Source of the DNA: Methylocapsa aurea
Lineage (GTDB): Bacteria; Pseudomonadota; Alphaproteobacteria; Rhizobiales; Beijerinckiaceae
Assembly: GCF_000746085.1 (NCBI RefSeq)
Contig: NZ_JQKO01000009.1
Location: 161,443-225,442 of the forward strand
Direction: 5' to 3'
DNA length: 64,000 nucleotides
Shown here: in pieces, positions 11,483 to 21,165 of the stretch
Position numbering within the stretch: the first letter of the stretch is position 1
Layout of the letters: each line of letters opens with the position of its first letter
Notes under the pieces: model-generated
What the model saw: only the letters and a program-made list of their open reading frames with translations
Told to the model about the DNA's origin: nothing
Databases searched by the model: none
Made by a program: the position numbers and the translations under genes

Positions 11483-11488
11483 GGCGCT

Positions 11489-12067
11489 CTAGCGCTCGAT
11501 CGTGCCGGTGCGGCGGATCTTCTTTTGCAAGAGCAATACGCCATAGAGAAGCGCTTCGGCTGAAGGCGGACAACCGGGGACATAAATATCAACAGGGACG
11601 ATCCGGTCGCAGCCGCGCACCACGGAATAGGAATAGTGGTAATAGCCGCCGCCATTGGCGCAGGAGCCCATCGAGATGACATAGCGCGGCTCAGGCATCT
11701 GGTCGTAGACCTTGCGCAGCGCCGGGGCCATCTTATTGGTGAGCGTGCCGGCGACGATCATGACGTCGGACTGCCGCGGCGAGCCGCGCGGCGCGAAGCC
11801 AAATCGCTCCAGATCATAGCGCGGCATCGCCGCCTGCATCATTTCGACGGCGCAACAGGCGAGCCCGAAGGTCATCCACATGAGCGAACCGGTGCGCGCC
11901 CAATTGATCAGATCGTCAGTGGTCGTGACCAGGAACCCCTTGTCCGCGAGCTGATCGTTGATCGAAAGAAAATAAGGATCGTTCCCGGCTGCCAGCTGAC
12001 CGCCCGCGGCGGCGGTCTTGGCGGCGGACGGCGAAGCGCCGATTTGCTGCAAAGGGCTCAATCCCAT
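11489..12067 (-). CDS. nuoB: NADH-quinone oxidoreductase subunit B
   Basis: This is the subunit that carries terminal cluster N2, which reduces ubiquinone; 192 residues from the chosen start. The ligands are visible in [10 protein letters not shown] (adjacent cysteines), [21 protein letters not shown] and [14 protein letters not shown]. The start chosen is the ATG at 12067 (MGLSPLQQ), which overlaps the end of nuoA by 10 bp; a slightly longer frame begins at 12088. Confidence 0.96.
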   Translation of the reverse strand: MGLSPLQQIGASPSAAKTAAAGGQLAAGNDPYFLSINDQLADKGFLVTTTDDLINWARTGSLMWMTFGLACCAVEMMQAAMPRYDLERFGFAPRGSPRQSDVMIVAGTLTNKMAPALRKVYDQMPEPRYVISMGSCANGGGYYHYSYSVVRGCDRIVPVDIYVPGCPPSAEALLYGVLLLQKKIRRTGTIER

Positions 12068-12423
12068 TCGAGCGCACCCTTCTTCCATTCGTAGACGAAG
12101 CCTATGGTTAAGACCCCGAGGAAGACCATCATCGACCAGAAGCCGAATGTCCCGACATCGCGGAAGGCCACGGCCCAGGGAAACAGAAACGCGACCTCGA
12201 GGTCGAAAATGATGAAGAGCAGCGAGACCAGATAGAATCGCACGTCGAATTGCATGCGCGCGTCATCGAAGGCGTTGAAGCCGCATTCATAGGCCGAAAG
12301 CTTTTCGGCGTCGGGGGCTTTGAAGGCGATCAGAAAAGGCGCGACGAGCAAGGCGCCCGATATCAGGGCGGCGATGGCCATGAAAACCACCAGCGGCAAA
12401 TATTGGTCGAGAAGGCTCGGCAT
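12058..12423 (-). CDS. nuoA: NADH-quinone oxidoreductase subunit A
   Basis: This is the first gene of the complex I operon, a three-helix membrane subunit of 121 residues. It shows [20 protein letters not shown], the conserved loop with the Cys of ND3-type proteins, then [21 protein letters not shown]. The ATG at 12423 ([17 protein letters not shown]) gives a family-length protein; the open frame extends upstream to 12531 without homology. Confidence 0.95.
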   Translation of the reverse strand: MPSLLDQYLPLVVFMAIAALISGALLVAPFLIAFKAPDAEKLSAYECGFNAFDDARMQFDVRFYLVSLLFIIFDLEVAFLFPWAVAFRDVGTFGFWSMMVFLGVLTIGFVYEWKKGALEWD

Positions 12424-12778
12424 GAACTGGCTCGGTCTGGACCGGCAAGGTCGGGAAATCGAAAGGCAAAGGGGATCGGCCGCTTGCCTTGCTGCGACGC
12501 GATCCGTATCCCAGTGTAATCGCCTGCGCAAGATGGTGTTTCAAGATAGCGAGAGCGGGACCGCGAACGCGCCGGAGCAAAAGGAAGTGGCGAAAGGCGC
12601 TGTGATTGTGTTTTCGGCAGTTTGCTGAGCAACTGAAGATGAGATTTGCTTGAAAATGCTCAAAATTTTCAATTTTCGCATCGTCGGGACACGCAGGCGC
12701 GCTCGCTGCGCCTAAAAATGCGCCAGGACGGCCGCTTCAAACGTGATGCACAGCTTTAGCGATTTGGCGGGAGCGATA
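12424..12778 (-). other. intergenic region upstream of nuoA
   Basis: This roughly 350 bp stretch separates tRNA-Asp from nuoA and must hold the promoter for the complex I operon. It is locally AT-richer around 12,630-12,690. I cannot pick a convincing -35/-10 pair by eye and see no further gene. Confidence 0.4.
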
Positions 12779-12855
<77 letters not shown>

Positions 12856-13056
12856 GCAAAGGCGACGTCGCGATGAGCGCCTCGGAGAGGTGCCGGATAA
12901 GATAGGCGGGCGCGCAAGTCAAGCACGAAGAAATCGCGGTGATGGCGAACGCCGCTTAATCGGCGCGGCGGCAAGGCATATAGCTGCGCCGGGTGGGCCG
13001 CTCGCAAGTCGGCTTCTCGCGCCTTGGATGGCCTCAAAATCGCCCGCGCGAGGGCC

Positions 13057-13132
13057 TGGTGGGCGGTGACGGGCTCGAACCGCCGACCCTCTCGGTGTAA
13101 ACGAGATGCTCTACCAACTGAGCTAACCGCCC
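13057..13132 (-). tRNA. tRNA-Val (anticodon TAC)
   Basis: A minus-strand cloverleaf of 76 nt. The acceptor GGGCGGT pairs with ACCGCCC, the D arm GCTC...GAGC is intact, the anticodon stem TCTCG/CGAGA carries loop TTTACAC (anticodon TAC), and the T arm is GGCGG-TTCGAGC-CCGTC. The CCA is encoded. It lies about 200 bp upstream of tRNA-Asp on the same strand. Confidence 0.97.
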
Positions 13133-13348
13133 CAAGCCAATGCCATTGCCGCCCCCTTAGGCCGACGGGATTAGGTGGCATACCGGCTCTACAGCGTCAA
13201 CGGCGTTGCTTGCCACAGATAGGGCCCACTTCCCCACGGAGGGCGGGTGCCCCGCCCGGGGATCCGCCGCTCGCAAGACATCGGTCCGCCCGGCGCCGGG
13301 CGAGTTGGAGTCGTATGGAGCGTGGCCCGAGTGGACCGAGATTCCAAC

Positions 13349-13379
13349 AAAAAGGGCCGCGAACCTTTCGGTCGCGGCC
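13349..13379 (-). terminator. rho-independent terminator of lon
   Basis: On the minus strand GGCCGCGACC-GAAA-GGTTCGCGGCC forms a strong GC hairpin with one bulged base, followed by CTTTTTG. It lies about 50 bp after the lon stop codon. The rest of the 13,133-13,426 gap between tRNA-Val and lon shows no gene. Confidence 0.8.
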
Positions 13380-13426
13380 TATATCCCTTTGCGGCATGAT
13401 CGAAGGCGCAGAGCCTTCGGGCCGGA

Positions 13427-15844
13427 TTAGTGCGCAATGGCTCCGGGAGTATCATCCTCGGAAGCCAGCGGCGCGACGGCCTTCGCCTCCTCTTCCCAAA
13501 CAATCGGAACAGGTTGCCGAATCAGGGCATGGCGCAACACTTCGTCCATGCGCGAGACCGGCACGATTTCGAGCGCATTTTTCACGGAATTTGGAATCTC
13601 GGCCAGATCCTTGGCGTTTTCTTCAGGGATCAGCACTTTCTTCAGCCCTCCCCGCAAGGCGGCGAGCAATTTCTCCTTGAGCCCGCCGATCGGCAAAACC
13701 CTGCCGCGCAAGGTGATCTCGCCGGTCATGGCGATATCGCGCCGAATCGGAATGCCGGTCATGATCGACACGATCGCCGTCGCCATCGCGACGCCGGCCG
13801 AGGGACCATCCTTCGGAGTGGCGCCTTCGGGAACATGGACATGGATGTCGCGGCGGTCGAAGACAGGCGGCTCGATGCCGAAATCAACCGCCCGCGAACG
13901 AACGTAGGAGGCCGCCGCGGAAATCGACTCCTTCATGACGTCGCGCAGATTTCCGGTCACCGTCATGCGGCCCTTGCCGGGCATCATGACGCCTTCGATC
14001 GTCAGCAATTCGCCGCCGACCTCGGTCCAAGCAAGCCCTGTCACCACGCCCACCTGATCCTCGCTTTCCGCCTCGCCATAGCGGAATCTTGGAACGCCAA
14101 GGAAGTCCGGGATATTTTCCGCCGTGATTGCGACGATCTTCGCCTTATCGGTCAAGATCTGCTTCACCGCCTTGCGCGCGAGCTTCGACAATTCCCGCTC
14201 GAGATTGCGGACGCCGGCCTCGCGCGTATAGCGCCGGATCAGCATGATGAGGCCGCCATCGTCGATCGACCATTCCTTCGCCGCAAGACCATGTTTCTTG
14301 AGGGCCGCGGGGATGAGATGGCGTCTTGCGATCTCGACCTTTTCGTCCTCCGTGTAGCCGGCGATGCGGATGATTTCCATGCGGTCCATGAGGGGCGCCG
14401 GAATATTCAACGTATTGGCGGTGGTTACGAACATCACGTTCGACAAATCATAATCGACTTCGAGGTAATGATCGTTGAAGGAATGGTTTTGTTCCGGATC
14501 GAGAACCTCGAGCAGAGCCGACGAAGGGTCGCCCCGGAAGTCCATTCCCATCTTGTCGATTTCATCGAGCAGGAAGAGCGGATTCGAGCTCTTAGCCTTG
14601 CGCATCGACTGGATGATCTTGCCCGGCATGGAGCCGATATAGGTCCGCCGATGGCCGCGAATCTCGGCTTCGTCGCGCACGCCGCCAAGCGACATGCGAA
14701 CGAACTCGCGCCCGGTCGCCTTCGCGATCGACTTGCCAAGAGAGGTCTTGCCGACGCCGGGCGGTCCGACGAGGCAGAGAATGGGCCCGGTGAGCTTGTT
14801 CGCGCGGCTCTGCACCGCAAGATATTCGATGATGCGCTCCTTGACCTTATCGAGGCCGAAATGCTCGCTTTCGAGCACGTTCTCGGCGACGGTGAGGTCC
14901 TTCTTGACCTTGGAGCGCTTGTTCCACGGAATCGACAGCAGCCAATCGAGGTAGTTGCGCACGACCGTCGCTTCGGCCGACATCGGCGACATCTGGCGCA
15001 ATTTCTTCAATTCAGCCGTCGCCTTGTCGCGCGCCTCCTTGGAGAGCTTGGTCGTCTTGATCCGCTCGTCGAGTTCGGTGAGATCGTCCTTGCCGTCTTC
15101 GTCGCCGAGCTCTTTCTGGATCGCCTTCATTTGTTCGTTGAGATAATATTCGCGCTGGGTCTTCTCCATCTGGCGCTTGACCCGCGTGCGAATGCGCTTC
15201 TCCACCTGGAGAACCGAAATCTCGCTCTCCATCAGCGCAAGGCATTTTTCGAGACGCTTGGTGACGGACGCAGTCTCAAGCACCGCCTGCTTGTCGGCGA
15301 TCTTGACCGCGAGATGGGAGGCGATGGTGTCGGCGAGCTTGGCGTAATCGTCGATCTGGGTCACAGCGGCGACGACTTCCGGCGAAATCTTCTTATTGAG
15401 CTTCACATAGCCTTCGAACTCGGCGATGACCGAACGAGAAAGCGCTTCCACTTCGACCTTGTCGATCGGATCGTCGGCGATCGCCTCCGCATCGGCTTCA
15501 TAGAAATCATCCGTGCGCGTATAGCCCTGCACCTTGGCGCGCACCTGCCCTTCGACGAGAACCTTGACCGTTCCGTCGGGAAGCTTCAGAAGCTGCAGAA
15601 CCGAGGCGAGCGTGCCAGTCGTGAAGATCGCGTCCGTCGCCGGATCGTCGTCGGAGGCGTTCATCTGCGTCGCAAGGAGGATGAGCCGGTCGGCTTTCAT
15701 GACTTCTTCGAGAGCGCGAATCGATTTTTCGCGGCCAACGAAAAGCGGCACGATCATGTGCGGGAAAACCACGATATCGCGCAAGGGAAGCACGGGATAG
15801 CTTTCGATTGCGCCCGGAAGAACAGGCTCTCGCTTCTGGGTCAT
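13427..15844 (-). CDS. lon: ATP-dependent protease Lon (LonA)
   Basis: A cytoplasmic AAA+ serine protease that degrades damaged and regulatory proteins, 805 residues, normal for LonA. The N-terminal substrate-binding domain begins at about residue 14 ([20 protein letters not shown]). The ATPase domain has Walker [16 protein letters not shown] around residue 360 and Walker [10 protein letters not shown]. The C-terminal protease domain has the catalytic serine in [14 protein letters not shown] and the catalytic lysine in the [14 protein letters not shown] region. A sigma-32-like promoter upstream fits heat-shock induction. It lies directly downstream of clpX in the clpP-clpX-lon order common in proteobacteria. 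Confidence 0.98.
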   Translation of the reverse strand: MTQKREPVLPGAIESYPVLPLRDIVVFPHMIVPLFVGREKSIRALEEVMKADRLILLATQMNASDDDPATDAIFTTGTLASVLQLLKLPDGTVKVLVEGQVRAKVQGYTRTDDFYEADAEAIADDPIDKVEVEALSRSVIAEFEGYVKLNKKISPEVVAAVTQIDDYAKLADTIASHLAVKIADKQAVLETASVTKRLEKCLALMESEISVLQVEKRIRTRVKRQMEKTQREYYLNEQMKAIQKELGDEDGKDDLTELDERIKTTKLSKEARDKATAELKKLRQMSPMSAEATVVRNYLDWLLSIPWNKRSKVKKDLTVAENVLESEHFGLDKVKERIIEYLAVQSRANKLTGPILCLVGPPGVGKTSLGKSIAKATGREFVRMSLGGVRDEAEIRGHRRTYIGSMPGKIIQSMRKAKSSNPLFLLDEIDKMGMDFRGDPSSALLEVLDPEQNHSFNDHYLEVDYDLSNVMFVTTANTLNIPAPLMDRMEIIRIAGYTEDEKVEIARRHLIPAALKKHGLAAKEWSIDDGGLIMLIRRYTREAGVRNLERELSKLARKAVKQILTDKAKIVAITAENIPDFLGVPRFRYGEAESEDQVGVVTGLAWTEVGGELLTIEGVMMPGKGRMTVTGNLRDVMKESISAAASYVRSRAVDFGIEPPVFDRRDIHVHVPEGATPKDGPSAGVAMATAIVSIMTGIPIRRDIAMTGEITLRGRVLPIGGLKEKLLAALRGGLKKVLIPEENAKDLAEIPNSVKNALEIVPVSRMDEVLRHALIRQPVPIVWEEEAKAVAPLASEDDTPGAIAH

Positions 15845-15983
15845 TTGATCGTCCTATCTCGAAACGCGTTTCAATTTCTCTCGCCGCCCGGCGGCCCAAA
15901 CCGAGACTGCCATGCCCGTAGGCGGCGCATGGCGATTCGGTGGGTTGATGAATTCTAAGCGCGGCGTGAAACTACAGGAAGGG

Positions 15984-16012
15984 AGATGGTAATTCCCGCT
16001 TGGCGTTTCAAG
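15984..16012 (-). promoter_or_regulatory. sigma-32 (RpoH)-like heat-shock promoter for lon
   Basis: Minus strand reads CTTGAAA, a 14-base spacer, then TACCATCT, against the classical sigma-32 pattern CTTGAAA-N14-CCCCATnT (six of eight matches in the -10 box). It sits about 140 bp upstream of the lon ATG in the clpX-lon gap. A second CTTGAAA box at about 16,024-16,030 has no matching -10. The match is by eye, without statistics. Confidence 0.6.
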
Positions 16013-16104
16013 CGCGCTTTCCGTTTCAAGCAAGATCTGCGCCTACGCGCCGCAGGTCATCTGGCGCAGATCCTCCAACAGGCTCGAATCGCACAAGGGC
16101 CGGC

Positions 16105-17370
16105 TCAAGCGCTCGTGCCGCTCTTCTCATTGCGTTCTGCGTAAATGTAGAGCGGACGGGATTTCCCCTCCACGACATCGGGGCCGATGACGACCTGCTC
16201 GACGCTGTCGAGACCAGGGAGATCGAACATCGTATCGAGCAGAATGCCTTCCATGATCGAACGCAATCCACGAGCGCCGGTGCGCCGCTCGATGGCTTTC
16301 TTGGCCACGACGTTGAGAGCTTCGTCCTGAAAAGTGAGCTCGGTGTTCTCCATTTCGAAGAGCCGCTGATATTGCTTTACCAGCGCATTCTTCGGCTCCG
16401 TGAGGATCTTCTTCAAAGCCTCCTCGTCAAGATCCTCGAGCGTCGCGATGACGGGCAATCGGCCAACGAATTCCGGGATCAGTCCGAACTTCAGCAAGTC
16501 CTCCGGTTCGACCTTGCGGAATATTTCCCCGGTCCGACGATCGTCCGGCGACTGCACATTCGCGCCAAAGCCAATCGACGTGCTCTTCCCGCGCGTCGAG
16601 ATGATCTTCTCGAGCCCCGCGAAAGCGCCGCCGCAAATGAAGAGGATATTGGTCGTATCGACCTGGAGGAACTCTTGCTGCGGATGCTTGCGTCCGCCCT
16701 GCGGCGGAACCGAAGCGACGGTGCCCTCCATGATCTTGAGGAGCGCCTGCTGGACGCCCTCGCCCGACACATCGCGGGTGATCGACGGATTGTCGGATTT
16801 CCGCGAAATCTTGTCGATCTCGTCAATATAGACAATCCCGCGCTGCGCCCGCTCGACGTTATAATCGGAGGCCTGGAGAAGCTTCAGGATGATGTTCTCG
16901 ACGTCCTCGCCGACATAGCCGGCTTCGGTGAGGGTCGTGGCGTCGGCCATCGTGAAAGGCACATCGAGGATGCGCGCCAGCGTCTGCGCGAGCAGGGTCT
17001 TGCCCGACCCGGTCGGGCCGATCAGAAGGATGTTCGATTTCGCGAGCTCGACGTCATTATGCTTGGTTGCGTGATTGAGCCGCTTGTAGTGGTTGTGGAC
17101 GGCCACGGAAAGGACCCGCTTGGCTTGCGGCTGTCCAATCACGTAATCGTCCAGCACCTTGCAGATTTCCTTCGGCGTCGGAATCCCATCGCGGCTTTTC
17201 ACGAGGGAGGACTTATTTTCCTCCCGGATGATATCCATGCAAAGCTCGACGCATTCATCGCAGATGAACACCGTCGGGCCGGCAATCAGCTTGCGGACCT
17301 CATGCTGGCTCTTGCCGCAAAATGAGCAATAGAGCGTGTTCTTCGCGTCACCGCCGCCGACCTTGGTCAT
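16105..17370 (-). CDS. clpX: ATP-dependent Clp protease ATP-binding subunit ClpX
   Basis: This AAA+ unfoldase feeds substrates into ClpP; 421 residues, normal length. The N-terminal zinc-binding domain has two CxxC pairs (YCSFCGKS and [10 protein letters not shown]). Walker A is [15 protein letters not shown] and Walker [10 protein letters not shown]. The C-terminal small domain contains [21 protein letters not shown]. The ClpP-binding IGF-type loop appears as SIGFGANV around residue 270. It lies between clpP and lon on the same strand. Confidence 0.98.
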   Translation of the reverse strand: MTKVGGGDAKNTLYCSFCGKSQHEVRKLIAGPTVFICDECVELCMDIIREENKSSLVKSRDGIPTPKEICKVLDDYVIGQPQAKRVLSVAVHNHYKRLNHATKHNDVELAKSNILLIGPTGSGKTLLAQTLARILDVPFTMADATTLTEAGYVGEDVENIILKLLQASDYNVERAQRGIVYIDEIDKISRKSDNPSITRDVSGEGVQQALLKIMEGTVASVPPQGGRKHPQQEFLQVDTTNILFICGGAFAGLEKIISTRGKSTSIGFGANVQSPDDRRTGEIFRKVEPEDLLKFGLIPEFVGRLPVIATLEDLDEEALKKILTEPKNALVKQYQRLFEMENTELTFQDEALNVVAKKAIERRTGARGLRSIMEGILLDTMFDLPGLDSVEQVVIGPDVVEGKSRPLYIYAERNEKSGTSA

Positions 17371-17887
17371 GGATATTCTCCGTACTGGCCAAGGTCATGT
17401 GCGAACCCCGGCCACGCTGAGTAAGCTGGCGGACGAGAATCCAAACGATTCTCCCACCACTCGCGCTGGCGGATCCGCACACGAACCAGCCCGCTCTTGT
17501 CTAACCCCGGCCCCGCTCTCTTTCAAACCACGCCCAGACCCCGAAATGCAACCATGTTCGCATCGTGGAAGCAAGGGCCGGGCCTCGAAACCAAATTCGG
17601 CGCTCCTCGGATCACCACGCCGGCGCAATTAAATGCAACAGCGACGCCGCCCCGACGGAATGATTTCGACCCGCCTTTCGGAGAAACCGCCACAAAACTG
17701 TAATAAGCAAAATGAATGCCAAATCAATGCTTTTCCCGCTGACGCACGGCCGCACTTCGGCGCGAAACGTCAGCGGAAGTCCAATTCGCGACGGTCCGCC
17801 GACGGCCCCCAAGTCCGCCAGGCGCCTTCGAGGCCCAATGGCTTCAAGCGCCTGGAGCCTTCGGACCATGCTGCCCGGCCCCGCATT
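17371..17887. other. clpP-clpX intergenic region
   Basis: About 500 bp separates the clpP terminator from the clpX start. It should contain a separate clpX promoter, because the clpP terminator makes read-through unlikely. I find no CTTGAA-type heat-shock box and no credible gene; frames here lack any family resemblance. Confidence 0.35.
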
Positions 17888-17908
17888 AAAAAACCGGCAA
17901 TGACCGGT
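17888..17908 (-). terminator. rho-independent terminator of clpP
   Basis: Minus strand ACCGG-TCATTG-CCGGT followed by TTTTT forms a short hairpin with U-run beginning 9 bp after the clpP stop. It separates clpP from clpX transcription. Confidence 0.7.
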
Positions 17909-17916
17909 CGGCAATC

Positions 17917-18567
17917 CTATTTGCCTTCCGCCGCCCCCGGCGCGTCGTCCGGCTTCTTGACCCATACGTGATCCACGATGCCAAAGTCCTTCGCCTCGTC
18001 CGAGGACATAAAGTGATCGCGGTCGAGAGTACTTTCGATCGTGTCGTATTCGCGGCCGGTATGTTTGACGTAGATATCGTTGAGCCGCTTCTTGACCTTC
18101 ATAATGTCTTCGGCATGGCGAAGAATGTCCGAAGCCTGGCCCTGGAAGCCGCCGGAGGGCTGATGGACCATGATTCGCGCGTTCGGCAAGGCGTAGCGCA
18201 GCCCCGCCTCTCCGGCGCAAAGCAAGAGAGATCCCATCGAGGCGGCCTGTCCGACGCAGAGCGTCGAGACTTTCGGCTTGATGAACTGCATCGTGTCGTA
18301 GATGGCGAGCCCCGACGTGACGACGCCGCCCGGAGAATTGATGTACATCGAGATCTCCTTCTTCGGGTGCTCCGCCTCGAGGAAAAGAAGCTGCGCGATG
18401 ATCACCGAGGCCATATTGTCCTCGACCTGACCAGTCAGAAAGATGATCCGTTCCCGCAACAGACGCGAATAAATATCGAAACCGCGTTCGCCACGGCTGG
18501 TGTTTTCAATGACCTGCGGAATCAGATAGTTATTATAGATTTCGATCGGGTCGCGGTCGCGCATCAT
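17917..18567 (-). CDS. clpP: ATP-dependent Clp protease proteolytic subunit ClpP
   Basis: The barrel-forming serine peptidase of the Clp system, 216 residues. The catalytic triad is visible: Ser in [16 protein letters not shown] (around residue 104), His in [10 protein letters not shown] (around 129) and Asp in [10 protein letters not shown] (around 178). The hydrophobic-groove and handle segments are typical. It lies downstream of tig with about 210 bp between, as in many bacteria (tig-clpP-clpX-lon). Confidence 0.98.
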   Translation of the reverse strand: MMRDRDPIEIYNNYLIPQVIENTSRGERGFDIYSRLLRERIIFLTGQVEDNMASVIIAQLLFLEAEHPKKEISMYINSPGGVVTSGLAIYDTMQFIKPKVSTLCVGQAASMGSLLLCAGEAGLRYALPNARIMVHQPSGGFQGQASDILRHAEDIMKVKKRLNDIYVKHTGREYDTIESTLDRDHFMSSDEAKDFGIVDHVWVKKPDDAPGAAEGK

Positions 18568-18777
18568 GGCGGGTCTTTCCTCGTGCTGAACTATTGAAGC
18601 TGGCTTTTCGCAAAATGGCGTCGCAAGAAGCAGGCCGATCCATAATCGTCAACGACCTTCGCTATGCGAAGATAATGGCTCCCGTCGCATTCGCAATGAT
18701 GTCTCCGGTCTCCCGCGATGAGGCATGTCCTCGGCGAGATTTGAAAGAACCTTTGCGCGAGGCGGGGCGGCGACTCG

Positions 18778-20163
18778 TCACGCCTGCCCGGCTTCGTCCT
18801 GCGCCTCCGACTCGTCTTCGTCGGTCATTTTCAGGAGGTCTTCTTTCGAGACCTTCTGATCCGTCACCTTGACGAGAGCCATGACGTGGTCGACGACCTT
18901 TTCCTCGAAAAGCGGAGCCCTGATCTCAGCCAAGGCCTGGGGATTCTTTTGATAATAGTCCCAAACGATCTTTTCCTGACCTGGAAAGGATCTAGCCCTC
19001 GCGACGAGCGCCTGGCTGACCTCGTCGTCGGAAACCTTTACGCCCGCTTGTTCGCCAATCTCGGCCAGGAGCAGGCCAAGGCGCACGCGCCGTTCGGCGA
19101 TCTTGAAGTAATCGGCGCGCGCGGCCTCCTCGGTCGTGCCTTCATCCTCGTAACTGCGGCCGCTGCCTTTCTGCTCCGCTTCGACTTTCCGCCATACTGT
19201 CTCAAATTCCTGCGCGACAAGCCCCTCGGGCAGCTCGAACGCATATTTCTTGTCCAGCGCATCGAGCAAGCCGCGCTTCCACTTGCGGCGCGAGGCGGCG
19301 TCATAGTCCCGCTCGATATTGGAGCGGATCGAATCCTTCAGCTTGGCGAGATCCTCCAAGCCGAAGGCTTTCGCTAGATCGTCGTCGATCTTGACCTCCC
19401 CCGGAGCGGCGACGCCCTTGAGAGTGACGTCAAAAGTAGCGGGCTGGCCGGCGAGCTTGGCCGTCGAGTAATTTTCCGGGAAGGTGACGGCGATCGTCCG
19501 GCCTTCGCCAAGCTTGAGGCCCTCGAGTTGCTCCTCGAAGCCCGGAATGAAACTTCCGGACCCGAGCACGATTTCAACGCCCTCTCCCGAACCGTTTTCA
19601 AAAGGCGTCCCGTCGATCTTGCCGACGAAATCCAGCGTGACCTTGTCGCCTTTTTCGGCGATCGCGGCTTCGCCTTCCTTTTCCGCATAAACGCGATTCT
19701 GTTCGGCGAGACGGTCCAAGACTTCGTCGATTTCCACGTCGCTCACGTCGGCGACAAGGCGCTCGATCTCGATGTCGTCAAAACCGCCGATTTCGATCTT
19801 CGGCAAAACCTCAACCGCGACGGTAAAAGCGAAATCCGCCTGCGCCTCGAAGGCCTTCTCCATCTCATCCTTGTCGCCGGCGAAGTCGATCTTGGGGTCG
19901 AGGGCGAGCCGCAGCGCGTTGTCTTCGATAATTTTGCGATGAGCCTCATTGACCGCTTCCTGGACGACGTCGGCCATGATCGAACGGCCATAGAGACGCT
20001 TCAGATGCGCCACCGGCACCTTGCCCGGTCGAAACCCGTTGATGCGCGCCTTGGCCCGCATCTCGGCGAGCTGGCCTTCGAGGCGGGCCGCGAGATCGGT
20101 CGCGGGAAGCACCACCTTGAATTCGCGCTTAAGGCCCTGCGAGAGGGTTTCGGTGACTTGCAT
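18778..20163 (-). CDS. tig: trigger factor (ribosome-bound chaperone / prolyl isomerase)
   Basis: A chaperone that binds the ribosomal exit tunnel and folds nascent chains, 461 residues. The N-terminal ribosome-binding signature is [19 protein letters not shown] at about 40-58. The FKBP-type isomerase domain is seen at about 165-185 ([20 protein letters not shown]). A C-terminal helical substrate cradle follows, and the very acidic tail ([16 protein letters not shown]) is usual. It is upstream of clpP and downstream of tRNA-Leu, all on the minus strand. Confidence 0.97.
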   Translation of the reverse strand: MQVTETLSQGLKREFKVVLPATDLAARLEGQLAEMRAKARINGFRPGKVPVAHLKRLYGRSIMADVVQEAVNEAHRKIIEDNALRLALDPKIDFAGDKDEMEKAFEAQADFAFTVAVEVLPKIEIGGFDDIEIERLVADVSDVEIDEVLDRLAEQNRVYAEKEGEAAIAEKGDKVTLDFVGKIDGTPFENGSGEGVEIVLGSGSFIPGFEEQLEGLKLGEGRTIAVTFPENYSTAKLAGQPATFDVTLKGVAAPGEVKIDDDLAKAFGLEDLAKLKDSIRSNIERDYDAASRRKWKRGLLDALDKKYAFELPEGLVAQEFETVWRKVEAEQKGSGRSYEDEGTTEEAARADYFKIAERRVRLGLLLAEIGEQAGVKVSDDEVSQALVARARSFPGQEKIVWDYYQKNPQALAEIRAPLFEEKVVDHVMALVKVTDQKVSKEDLLKMTDEDESEAQDEAGQA

Positions 20164-20286
20164 CTGACTTGAACCTTTTCGACTGCATCGCCTGCTGAAT
20201 TGAACGCCTTGATCTTAAAGTCCCGAATCAGCGGCCGGCGGGCGCCGCCAAGGGCTGGGCGGGGCCCGCGCCGCGACGGACTGGCC

Positions 20287-20371
20287 TGGTGCGGGCGGAG
20301 GGACTCGAACCCCCACGATTTTCACCACCGGAACCTAAATCCGGCGCGTCTACCAGTTCCGCCACGCCCGC
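20287..20371 (-). tRNA. tRNA-Leu (anticodon TAG)
   Basis: A minus-strand class II tRNA of 85 nt with a long variable arm. The acceptor GCGGGCG pairs with CGCCCGC, the anticodon stem CCGGA/TCCGG carries loop TTTAGGT (anticodon TAG), and the T arm is GGGGG-TTCGAGT-CCCTC. The CCA is encoded. Confidence 0.96.
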
Positions 20372-20563
20372 GACCCGCCCAAAGGCGATCGACGCTTCAC
20401 TGCCTCGGATCGCGCTCTATAGCAACCGCCTTTCTCCGATGCAGCAAAAAAGTGGCGCCGCGCGCCGGACGCGTCGTGATAGTCTTGCGCAAAAGCGTTA
20501 TGTCATCGCCTGGCCGCGCGGCGCTATTGCGCGGGCGCGGTCCGGATCAAGGAGCCTTGAGGC

Positions 20564-21034
20564 ATGCGAAGCGATCCATCGGACCGGGCAAAGGTCATCG
20601 CCTTGCCGCCGTTGATCCTGGCGGCGACCCTGGCGTTGGGCGTCGGCCTTCATCTTATTTGGCCGGTAAGGCTCTTGTCCGGCGTCTTTGCCTTGCCGCT
20701 GGGCCTCGCCCTGATCTCTGGGGCCATTGCCCTCGCGGCTTTCGCCGTTCGCGAGATGCATCGCGCCAACACCGCGATCGATATCCGCAAGCCCACGACC
20801 GCGATCGTGACCTCAGGCGTCTTCAAGCTGAGCCGCAATCCGATCTATCTTGGCATGGTCCTGCTCTGCGTTGGAATCGCTTTCGCCGTTAATTCGGCGT
20901 GGATTCTCGCGTCTGCGGCGCCGCTTGCGCTGATCTTGCAAAAAGGCGTCATCGAGCGGGAGGAAGCCTATCTTGCCCAAAAATTCGGCGCCGCCTATTT
21001 GCAGTATAAGGGCAGCGTTCGACGCTGGATTTAG
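20564..21034 (+). CDS. isoprenylcysteine carboxyl methyltransferase-like membrane protein
   Basis: A 156-residue protein with about four membrane helices and the C-terminal motif of the ICMT/phospholipid-methyltransferase superfamily: TSGVFKLSRNPIYLGMVLL (around 90-108) and EREEAYLAQKFGAAYLQYKG (around 127-146). These proteins use S-adenosylmethionine to methylate lipids or lipid-linked groups at the membrane. The substrate is not predictable from sequence. It starts about 190 bp after the tRNA-Leu gene on the opposite strand and is followed by the multicopper-oxidase gene 131 bp away. Confidence 0.8.
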   Translation: MRSDPSDRAKVIALPPLILAATLALGVGLHLIWPVRLLSGVFALPLGLALISGAIALAAFAVREMHRANTAIDIRKPTTAIVTSGVFKLSRNPIYLGMVLLCVGIAFAVNSAWILASAAPLALILQKGVIEREEAYLAQKFGAAYLQYKGSVRRWI

Positions 21035-21165
21035 CGCCGGGGATGCGGCAGACCTTTGACGAAGCTTTCCCCGCCTGAAACAGAACCCGCCGCCTGACAT
21101 CCCTCCCTCCGCCCTTTGGGCGCGTTCCGCGCGTCAAGCCTCCAGCCCATCAACCGCAGGTTCCC

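Noticed and set aside
13430..15958. 842-residue plus-strand frame
   Set aside because: It is antisense to lon; its sequence has no family resemblance, and the high GC codon bias of lon produces long stop-free antisense frames.
16024..16030. Second CTTGAAA box upstream of lon
   Set aside because: No matching -10 hexamer at the correct distance, so not called as a promoter.
16000..17325. 441-residue plus-strand frame opposite clpX
   Set aside because: A shadow of clpX with no recognisable domain; clpX itself is unmistakable.
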